DNA of 26,284 bases from positions 1 through 26,284 of the forward strand of contig CAYMRB010000089.1 in the NCBI GenBank assembly GCA_964392615.1, written 5' to 3'. Position 1 is the stretch's first letter; each line of letters starts with the position of its first letter. This stretch comes from CAYMRB01 sp964392615. GTDB taxonomy: Bacteria; Planctomycetota; UBA8108. The translations under genes and the position numbers were made by a program. Of the stretch, positions 1-6,933 are shown piece after piece. The notes below the pieces were generated by a model that saw nothing but the letters and a program-made list of their open reading frames with translations, was not told where the DNA came from and did no database searches.

Positions 1-1469
1 ATGGCACGCAGCGACGCGGCGTGCTCGATCGGCTGGTGCGTCGGGCCGTCCTCGCCCACGAAGATGCTGTCGTGCGTCCAGACGAAGACCACCGGCTGCT
101 TCATCAGCGCGGCGAGCCGCACGCTCCCGCGCATGTAGTCGCTGAAGACGAGGAACGTGCCGCCGTACGGACGCAGACCGCCGTGCAGGGCCATGCCGTT
201 CATCAACGCCCCCATCGCGTGCTCGCGCACGCCGAAGTGCAGATTGCGCGCGCTCATGTCATCGCGGCTGACGGAGCCACCATCGGCGATGAACGTATTG
301 TTCGACGGCGCGAGGTCGGCCGAGCCGCCGACGAGCTCGGGGACGGTCGACGCGATCGCGTTGATGACCTTGCCCGAAGCGGCGCGGGTCGCGATCGGCT
401 TGTCGTCGCTCGAGAACACGGGCAGCGCGTCGCGCCAATTGTTCGGCAGATCGCCCTTCTGCGTGCGCAGGAACTCCGCCGCGAGTTCGGAGTTCTTCGC
501 CTGGTAGTCGGCGAACAGCTCGTCCCACGCGGCGTTCTTCGCGGTGCCGGCCTCGGCCGCAGCGTTGAAGAGAGGCTTGACCGCGTCGGGAACCGTGAAC
601 GGCGGGAAGTCCCAGCCGAGGCTTTCCTTCATCGCGGCGATCTCATCGTCGCCGAGTGGTGCGCCGTGCACGCCGTGCGTGCCGGCCTTGTTCGGCGCGC
701 CGTAGCCGATCGTCGTCTTGCCGACGATGATGCTCGGCCTGTCGGTCTCCGCTCGCGCCGCCTCGAGCGCTGCCGCGACGGCGCAGTGGTCCTGGCCGTT
801 GACCTCCTGGACGTGCCAGCCGTACGCCTCGAAGCGCCGGACTGCATCCTCGCTGTAAGTGAGCGAGGTCTTGCCCTCGATCGTGATCTCGTTGTCGTCG
901 TAGAAGTAGATCAGCTTGCCGAGCCCGAGGTGACCGGCGATCGACGCCGCCTCGTGGGAGATACCCTCCATCAGCTCGCCGTCGCTGACGATCGCATACG
1001 TGTAGTGATCGACGATCGCGTGCTCCGCCGTGTTGTAGCGTGCCGCGAGCAGCTGCTCGGCGAGCGCCATACCGACGGCCGTCGCGAATCCGGCGCCGAG
1101 GGGGCCGGCCGTCATCTCGACACCGGGTGTATCGCCATATTCGGGGTGACCGGGCGTTTTCGATTCCCACTGGCGGAAATTGCGCAGCTCCTCGATCGGC
1201 AGGTCGTAGCCGCAGAGGTGGAGCATGGAATAGATCAGCATGGATCCGTGCCCGGCCGAGAGCACGAAGCGGTCGCGGTTCGGCCAGTCCGGATTCTGCG
1301 GATTGAACGCGAGCGCTTTCGTGAACAGCGCGTACGCGGCGTCCGCGCAGCCCATCGGCAGGCCGGGGTGGCCGCTCTTGGCGGCTTGTACGCCCTCGGC
1401 GGAGAGGATACGGATCGTGTGGATTGCGAGCTCTTCGAGCTTCGCCGGGTCGGTCGTGTTCTCGGGCAT
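1..1469 (-). CDS. tkt: Transketolase, C-terminus cut by window edge
   Basis: Transketolase moves a two-carbon ketol unit from ketose to aldose phosphates with thiamine diphosphate, in the cytoplasmic non-oxidative pentose phosphate pathway. About 489 of the usual 650-700 residues are present; the gene runs off the left edge. Visible landmarks are SGHPG at residues 32-36, SAGHGS near 71-76, AGPLGAGFA near 121-129, the cofactor motif SDGELMEG (162-169) with DDNEI (191-195), and, in the pyrimidine domain, VREHAMG and the stretch THDSI..GEDGPTHQP close to the edge. The usual GDG of the cofactor motif reads SDG here, a mild substitution. The ATG at 1467-1469 has a strong AGGAGG eight bases upstream, which fixes the start. 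It is transcribed away from the amidohydrolase operon, and I see no functional link between them. The family call is secure; which isozyme role it plays cannot be told. Confidence 0.96.
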   Translation of the reverse strand, partial: MPENTTDPAKLEELAIHTIRILSAEGVQAAKSGHPGLPMGCADAAYALFTKALAFNPQNPDWPNRDRFVLSAGHGSMLIYSMLHLCGYDLPIEELRNFRQWESKTPGHPEYGDTPGVEMTAGPLGAGFATAVGMALAEQLLAARYNTAEHAIVDHYTYAIVSDGELMEGISHEAASIAGHLGLGKLIYFYDDNEITIEGKTSLTYSEDAVRRFEAYGWHVQEVNGQDHCAVAAALEAARAETDRPSIIVGKTTIGYGAPNKAGTHGVHGAPLGDDEIAAMKESLGWDFPPFTVPDAVKPLFNAAAEAGTAKNAAWDELFADYQAKNSELAAEFLRTQKGDLPNNWRDALPVFSSDDKPIATRAASGKVINAIASTVPELVGGSADLAPSNNTFIADGGSVSRDDMSARNLHFGVREHAMGALMNGMALHGGLRPYGGTFLVFSDYMRGSVRLAALMKQPVVFVWTHDSIFVGEDGPTHQPIEHAASLRA

Positions 1470-1540
1470 TCCTCGTACCTCCTGGGGGCGAACGCCGACG
1501 TGCATCCGCCCGGCTGAAACTACGTCCAACTGCCCGCGTC

Positions 1541-1555
1541 GGGGCCATTGGCCCC
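1541..1555. repeat. Short palindrome, possible operator
   Basis: GGGGCCA and TGGCCCC form perfect seven-base inverted arms around a single central T, about 70 bases upstream of the transketolase start and about 165 bases before the rightward promoter. The near-zero loop fits a dimeric-protein site better than an RNA hairpin. In GC-rich DNA such a palindrome can also arise by chance; no regulator gene is next to it. Confidence 0.35.
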
Positions 1556-1707
1556 CTCTCGCCGAAGCCCGGCATGCTACGAACTCGCGCGGGCGGGGTG
1601 CAACGGAAATCGGGCTGGCAGGGGCTAGAGAGGAGAAGAGGGGTCTTTCTTTGTCTTTCCTCCTCCGGTGGATTGCCGGGCATGGGGCTTGCTGTCGCCG
1701 CCCACCG

Positions 1708-1735
1708 TTTACAACCCCCGAAGGTCCGGTAAAAT
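1708..1735 (+). promoter_or_regulatory. Sigma70-like promoter of the amidohydrolase operon
   Basis: TTTACA at 1708-1713 and TAAAAT at 1730-1735 each match five of six consensus bases, with a 16-base spacer. They are AT-rich patches in otherwise GC-rich sequence. Transcription would begin near 1742, giving a leader of about 50 bases before the ATG at 1792. No other in-frame start lies between, so the promoter also supports that start. Confidence 0.65.
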
Positions 1736-1791
1736 CGAGATTTACCGCCGGCCCACCCGCCGATTCCCCGTTTCCACCTGCGAGATTCCCG

Positions 1792-4700
1792 ATGCCCCTC
1801 GATCGCCCCGCGCGCACAGCGGCGTGGCGCGGCTTCCTCGCCGCTCTCGCCGTCGCGCTTTTCGCAACTGTCCGCGCGCCGTGCGCCGACGGCACGATCG
1901 CCGTTGTCGGCGGCGCCGTGCACACGGGTGAGGGGTCGGTCATCGAGGACGGTGTCGTCGTCGTTCGCGACGGCGCGATCGCCGCGATCGGGAAGCGCGG
2001 CGAGGTCGACGTCCCGGCGGGTATCGAGCGCGTCGACGCAGCCGGCCTGCAGGTCGCGCCGGGCTTCGTGTCCCTGCGCGGGCAGCTACTCGTCTCGGAG
2101 TCGGATCTCCGCCCGTTCGGCGACGCCGCTTCGCTGCCGATCGCCGACGCGATCGATCCGTTCGCGCCGGACTGGCAGGGCGTGCGTGACGCCGGTGTCA
2201 CGACGGTCGCGATCACCGGTCCGCTGGCGGGGAACGTCACGGGGCCAGGTGCGGTGCTCCACCTGCGTCACGACGCCTCGCGGTCGACCTCCGCCGATCC
2301 GTTCGGCGGTTTGCTTCTCGCGCGCGAGTCGCATGTCGTCATCGCGCTCGGCGTGTCGAGCGGCGGCGCCTCGACGAGCGCGGCCCGATTGAGCCAGTAC
2401 ACGCGCGTTCGCGGCCTGTTGCGGTCGGCGCGCGACTACGCGGAGTCGTGGAAGAAGTACCGCGAGGCCGTCGAGAAGTACAACAAGGCGGCGAACGAAT
2501 ACAACGAGGCGAAGAGCGCGAAGGACAGTGGCGCGAAGAAGGGCGAGGAGGGCGAGGAGGGCGACAAGAAAGCCCCGAAGCGCCCGACCGCGCCGAAGCC
2601 GCCGTCCTTCCGGCTCGCGAGCGAGATGCTCGCTCGCGCGCTCGCTGGGGAAGTCCCGGTCCTCGTCGAAGCGCACCGCGCCGACGGCATCGGCTATGCG
2701 CGGCGGCTGCGCGACGAGTTCGGCCTGCGCATGGCGATCGTCGGCGGCACGCGCGCAGCGGCTGTCGGTGCGGACCTCGCGGAGGATGGCATTCCGGTCG
2801 CGGTCGCGCCGGTTCTCGCGACGCGAGAGGCTCTCGAGTACCGCGGTCACGACGAACGCACACCGCGGCGCTTGATCGACGCGAAGGCCGCGGTAGCGAT
2901 CGCGACGGGCGAGACATCGGCGGAGGCGATCGCTCAGCTGCGTCTCGAAGCGTGTGTTGCCGTTCGCGGCGGGCTCGATCCGGCGACCGCATTACGCGCG
3001 ATCACGCTCGAGCCGGCGAAGATTCTCGGCATCGACGATCGTGTGGGAACGATCGCGATCGGCAAGCGGGGCGATCTCGTGCTGCTGGACGGAGCGCCGG
3101 TCGATGCGCGGAGCCGTGTCGTGCAGGTGATCGTCGCGGGCGTGCCGGGCGCGCGTCGAGAGAACGCGCCGCGACGCGTGCTCGGCGCCGCGAAGGTCGC
3201 GGCCGAGTCCGGACCGCCCGAGCCGCTCGCGCTCGGCGCAGTCGACGTGCGCGTGCTGACGCGAGCCCGCGTCGTCACGATGTCGCCGGACGGCCGCAAA
3301 GTCGAGATCATCGACAACGCCAGCTTGCTCGTGCGCGACGGCAAGATCGCTCGCGTCGTCGCCGGCGAGCTCGACGTGCCCGTTCCGGACGGCAGCGTCG
3401 TCGACGATCTCGGCGGCGCCTGGGTGCTGCCGGGCTTCATCGACGCGCACTCGCACGCCGCGCTCGCGGGTGACCTCGACGATCTGTCGTCGGCGTTCAC
3501 CGCCGACTTCCGCGTCCTCGACGGTTTCGATCCCTGGAGCGAGGACGTCGTCGCCCTGCTGCGTCGCGGAGTGACCTCGATCGCGTTGAGCCCGGGGCGC
3601 AGCAACGTCGTCAGTGGTGAGGTCAGCTTGCTGAAGCTCTCGCCGGGGCGCGTGCCGATGCGCGTCGTTGCGCGCCGCGCCGCGTTCAAGACCTCGCTCG
3701 TTCCGGTTCTGGACGCGCCGCGCTATCCGACCGCGCCCAGCGGGGCAGTCGAATCGCTCGATCGCTGGATCGGCGACTTGGACGATGCGATGCGTGAGAC
3801 GCCCCTCCTCGTGTACTTCCAGTGGCGCAGCCAGGCGGAGCGGTTGCTCGAGACGACGCGTCGCCTCGGTGTGCGCGCGATCTTCATCGAGGGCATCGGT
3901 ACCGATTCGCGCACGTTCACCGGAGTCGCGGCGCCCGATCCGTTCATCCTCGGGCCGTACTCCGCCGCCGAGTCGGAGCTCGTGCTGCGCGCTCCGGGTG
4001 CGCTCGCCACGCGGGGGCGGCTGTTCGCGTTCGGCACGTCCGGTACGCGGATCGATCCGCTGTCGACGGTGTCGCGCTGTCTGGCGCACGGGCTCGAGCC
4101 GGATGCGGCGTTGCGCGCGCTGACGCACACGCCGGCGGCGATCTACGGCGTCGCCGATCGCCTCGGCGCCATCCGCGCCGGCGCGGACGCCGACCTCGTC
4201 GTGTGGGGCGGCGATCCGTTCTCGATGAACGCCGCGGTGCGCCGGGTCTACGTCGACGGCGCGCTCGTGATCGACGGCGATCGCGTGCTGCCGGGGCGGG
4301 CCGAAGCGCCGGGAGAGGCGACGGTGCGCGATGCCGTCGAGCGCAAGGCTTCGTCGTCCGCGTTGGCGAGTGCCGACGAGTCGTCGCGAACGACGCAGGA
4401 CGGCGATGAGATCGCTGAGATCATCGTCCGCGCCGATCGCGTCTACACCGTCAGCGGCGAGCCGATCGACGACGGCGTCATCCGGATTCGCGGCGGCAAG
4501 ATCGTCGCGGTGGGTCGCGAGATGCCGCAGGACGTATCCGACGCGCGAGTCGTCGTCGTGTCCGGCACCGTCATTCCGGGGCTGATCGACGCCGGATCGA
4601 GCCTCGGGCTCACGGGGCGTCACGCGGACGAGTTCCGCGAGCTGACCCCGGCGACGCGCGTCCTCGATGGCGTCGACCTCGATGTCCCCGAGCGTCGTCA

Positions 4701-5571
4701 CGCGCTGCTCGGCGGCGTGACGACCGTTGCCGTGTCGCCCGGCGATCGCAACGTCATCGGCGGCCTCGGTGCGGTCATCAAGACCCATGGCGACGATCGC
4801 ACCGCCGCGGTGCTGCGCTCGGAGGCGTTCGTCGCCGCTTCGTTGACCGCGGCCGCGCACTCCGGCAATCGGACGATGCGCTCGGGGCGGCCGACTTCGT
4901 ACACCTACCGCATCCCGACGACGCGCATGGGGACGATCTTCCTCGCGCGCCGCGCGCTGGTCGAGGCGCAACACGACGGGTGGCCGGACGCGAAGCCGGA
5001 GAGCGGCCTCAGCGCGATGCTGCGACCGGACGAACGCGTCGTGTTGCGCGACGTTCTCGCCGGCCGACGCAAGCTGCGCGTGCGCGCGGAGACCCGCGCG
5101 GAGATTCGTACCGCTCTGCGCATCGGCCAAGAGTTCGGCATCCGGGTCGAGATCGAGGGCGGTCGCGAGTCGCTCGGCATCGTCGACGAGCTCGCCGCGA
5201 GTGGTGCGACGGTGCTGCTCGACCTGGACGCGCACTGGGGCGGCCGCGAGCTCGAATCCACGTCGGGGTTGTCGGGCGTGCTGCCGGAGGCGTTCGCGTC
5301 GGCCGGCATTCGTTTCGCGTTCTGCTCGAACTCGGGCGACGCGGTCGACCAGCTACGCGAGCGCATGATTCACGTGCAGCGCCATGGCCTCGACGAGCGC
5401 GTCGCGTTGCGCTCGGTGACGCTCGACGCTGACCTCGTCGCTCTCAGCGGCGCGCCATTCGCTGCGACATCCGCCGTCGTCTGGGTCATGGCCGGCGGAC
5501 GCGTGATCGAACCAGATACCGCTGAGTCGTCCGTGACGGGCGACCCGGCCTCGAAACCACCGCAAGGGTAA
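1792..5571 (+). CDS. Exported triple amidohydrolase-superfamily fusion, mostly without metal ligands
   Basis: The 1259-residue protein has a signal peptide (residues 1 to about 30) and three consecutive amidohydrolase modules, about 34-456, 483-833 and 873-1243. Each has the N-terminal beta-sandwich pattern (VVVRDGAIAAIG-like) and a PGF/LI(D)A strand; modules 1 and 2 also keep the C-terminal DRxGxIxxGxxADLVxxxGxP signature. The HxH metal motif that should follow the PGFID strand reads RGQ in module 1, HSH in module 2 (H553, H555) and GSS in module 3. Module 1 keeps a later His (H295, in EAHRAD) but not the others. Module 2 lacks the later His residues and the Asp. Module 3 has also lost about 19 residues of its C-terminal signature, near 5424. 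A lysine/glutamate-rich insert fills residues 217-273. The start is the ATG at 1792, supported by the signal peptide and the upstream promoter; its Shine-Dalgarno is weak. Catalysis is doubtful; a structural or binding role is inference. Confidence 0.85.
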   Translation: MPLDRPARTAAWRGFLAALAVALFATVRAPCADGTIAVVGGAVHTGEGSVIEDGVVVVRDGAIAAIGKRGEVDVPAGIERVDAAGLQVAPGFVSLRGQLLVSESDLRPFGDAASLPIADAIDPFAPDWQGVRDAGVTTVAITGPLAGNVTGPGAVLHLRHDASRSTSADPFGGLLLARESHVVIALGVSSGGASTSAARLSQYTRVRGLLRSARDYAESWKKYREAVEKYNKAANEYNEAKSAKDSGAKKGEEGEEGDKKAPKRPTAPKPPSFRLASEMLARALAGEVPVLVEAHRADGIGYARRLRDEFGLRMAIVGGTRAAAVGADLAEDGIPVAVAPVLATREALEYRGHDERTPRRLIDAKAAVAIATGETSAEAIAQLRLEACVAVRGGLDPATALRAITLEPAKILGIDDRVGTIAIGKRGDLVLLDGAPVDARSRVVQVIVAGVPGARRENAPRRVLGAAKVAAESGPPEPLALGAVDVRVLTRARVVTMSPDGRKVEIIDNASLLVRDGKIARVVAGELDVPVPDGSVVDDLGGAWVLPGFIDAHSHAALAGDLDDLSSAFTADFRVLDGFDPWSEDVVALLRRGVTSIALSPGRSNVVSGEVSLLKLSPGRVPMRVVARRAAFKTSLVPVLDAPRYPTAPSGAVESLDRWIGDLDDAMRETPLLVYFQWRSQAERLLETTRRLGVRAIFIEGIGTDSRTFTGVAAPDPFILGPYSAAESELVLRAPGALATRGRLFAFGTSGTRIDPLSTVSRCLAHGLEPDAALRALTHTPAAIYGVADRLGAIRAGADADLVVWGGDPFSMNAAVRRVYVDGALVIDGDRVLPGRAEAPGEATVRDAVERKASSSALASADESSRTTQDGDEIAEIIVRADRVYTVSGEPIDDGVIRIRGGKIVAVGREMPQDVSDARVVVVSGTVIPGLIDAGSSLGLTGRHADEFRELTPATRVLDGVDLDVPERRHALLGGVTTVAVSPGDRNVIGGLGAVIKTHGDDRTAAVLRSEAFVAASLTAAAHSGNRTMRSGRPTSYTYRIPTTRMGTIFLARRALVEAQHDGWPDAKPESGLSAMLRPDERVVLRDVLAGRRKLRVRAETRAEIRTALRIGQEFGIRVEIEGGRESLGIVDELAASGATVLLDLDAHWGGRELESTSGLSGVLPEAFASAGIRFAFCSNSGDAVDQLRERMIHVQRHGLDERVALRSVTLDADLVALSGAPFAATSAVVWVMAGGRVIEPDTAESSVTGDPASKPPQG

Positions 5572-5574
5572 TCC

Positions 5575-6933
5575 ATGCAGTTCCTTCGTACCCTCCTACT
5601 CGGTTCGATTCTCGTCTGGCTCGTCGCATCGAGCGTCGCATCCGCTGCGCCCATCGACGAGCTCGTCGCTCTGCGCGTCGGTCGCGCGATCACGGTGAGC
5701 GGCGACGACATCGAGAACGCGACGATCTTGATCGAAGCCGGCCGCATCCGCGCGATCGGAGCGTCGGTCGAGATTCCGCGGGAAGCGCGCGTCATCGACC
5801 GCCCCGACGGCATCGCGATGCCGGGCATCATCGACGTGCACACGAGCGTCGGCTTGCGGGAGCCGAACGAGCGACTCGCGGACGTGCCGTACGTGACGGT
5901 GGTCGATGGCATCGATCCATCGTCTCCCGGCCTCGAGAACGTGCTGCGTCACGGTGTGACGACGGTGCACTGCATCGCATCGAACGCGACGCGGTTCGGC
6001 GGCCAGGGTGCGGTGATTCGCACGCACGGCCGCGAGGTCGGCGATCTCATCGTCAAGGCGCCGGCATCGATGAAGATGTCGCTACTCCCTGCGTCCGGCG
6101 ACACGCGCATGGGCAACATGGCCGCGCTGCGGCGCAAATTCTTCGACCTGTGGAAGCGAATCGACTCGCTGCAACACGCGACTGCGGGGACGGCGGCGGT
6201 TCTCGCGGCGCCGGAGAAGCTCGATGCGCTGATCTCGCCGCGGCCCGCGTGGGATCGCATCGACTGGAGCCAGGTGCCGGACGCGAAGATCGGCTCGCGC
6301 GATCGCGCCATGGTGGATCTGGTGCGCGGCGAGCTGCCGGCGTTTATCTACGTGCCGGCGGCGTCGGACGTCTTCAAGGCGTTCGAGCTCATCGACACGA
6401 ATGGGCTGCGCGGAACGCTCGTGCTCGGGAGCGACGCGTGGAAGCTCGCGGACGTGCTCGCGGCCCGCGATGAGCTCGGACCCGTCGTGCTGAGCTCGAC
6501 GTTCGAGATGTGGGATGCCGACCCGAAGACGAAGAAGGAGCGTCGTCGCGTCATTCCCCGCATGCTGTTCGACGCTGGTGTCGAGTTCGCCGTTCAGGTG
6601 CGGCGCGACTCGCGATCCGATCGCGGTCCGTCGTTCGGTCGTCGCGGCGACTATCACCACTGGTATCAGGCCGCGCGGCTCGTGCGTTACGGCATTCCGC
6701 GCGACGTCGCGCTGCGGACGATCACGCTCGTGCCGGCGAAGATCCTCGGCCTCGAGCACCGCCTCGGCTCCCTGGAGGTCGGCAAGGACGCCAACGTCAC
6801 CGTGTTTACCGGCGATCCGCTCGACGCGCGCAGCTGGGTCGACCTCGTGCTGATCGAGGGGCGTCAGGCGTACTCGCGCGCCGAGGACGCCGACCTCGAG
6901 CGCCTTCTGCGCAAGCCGGAGAGGAAGTTCTGA
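5575..6933 (+). CDS. Exported single-module amidohydrolase-like protein, incomplete metal site
   Basis: This 452-residue protein starts three bases after the triple-fusion gene stops, with AAGGGTAA upstream of the ATG. A signal peptide ends near residue 24 (VASA). One amidohydrolase module follows, from the ALRVGRAITVSGDDI beta-sandwich strand to the C-terminal ILGLEHRLGSLEVGKDANV signature. The metal motif is HTS instead of HxH, so only the first His remains. The strand that normally ends in a metal His reads FIYVPAASD, and I see no His or Asp at the later sites. Length is normal for one module, so this is not a truncated gene. By family it should be a periplasmic or secreted TIM-barrel protein; by residues it is probably a pseudoenzyme. 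Substrate unknown. Confidence 0.85.
   Translation: MQFLRTLLLGSILVWLVASSVASAAPIDELVALRVGRAITVSGDDIENATILIEAGRIRAIGASVEIPREARVIDRPDGIAMPGIIDVHTSVGLREPNERLADVPYVTVVDGIDPSSPGLENVLRHGVTTVHCIASNATRFGGQGAVIRTHGREVGDLIVKAPASMKMSLLPASGDTRMGNMAALRRKFFDLWKRIDSLQHATAGTAAVLAAPEKLDALISPRPAWDRIDWSQVPDAKIGSRDRAMVDLVRGELPAFIYVPAASDVFKAFELIDTNGLRGTLVLGSDAWKLADVLAARDELGPVVLSSTFEMWDADPKTKKERRRVIPRMLFDAGVEFAVQVRRDSRSDRGPSFGRRGDYHHWYQAARLVRYGIPRDVALRTITLVPAKILGLEHRLGSLEVGKDANVTVFTGDPLDARSWVDLVLIEGRQAYSRAEDADLERLLRKPERKF

Larger units (their letters stand above)
1470..1791. promoter_or_regulatory. Divergent intergenic region, tkt / amidohydrolase operon
   Basis: This 322-base gap separates two divergent transcription units. 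It holds the transketolase Shine-Dalgarno (near 1478-1483), a 15-base palindrome (1541-1555), a purine run (1627-1643) followed by a mostly pyrimidine run (1644-1666), and a rightward sigma70-like promoter (1708-1735). I see no small gene with a convincing start and no RNA gene. I could not pick out a credible promoter for the leftward transketolase gene. Confidence 0.6.

Noticed and set aside
21..1517. Rightward 498-codon open frame over the transketolase gene
   Set aside because: It is exactly antisense to an unmistakable transketolase. Its product is rich in Arg, Ala and Val with no domain, typical of antisense openness in GC-rich DNA.
1627..1666. Purine run followed by pyrimidine run as a terminator or regulatory hairpin
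   Set aside because: I could not pair the arms into a stable stem without several mismatches, and no T-tract or conserved riboswitch element is visible.
2992..5235. Leftward 747-codon open frame inside the triple-fusion gene
   Set aside because: Arg/Asp/Ala-rich product with no motif, antisense to conserved amidohydrolase modules.
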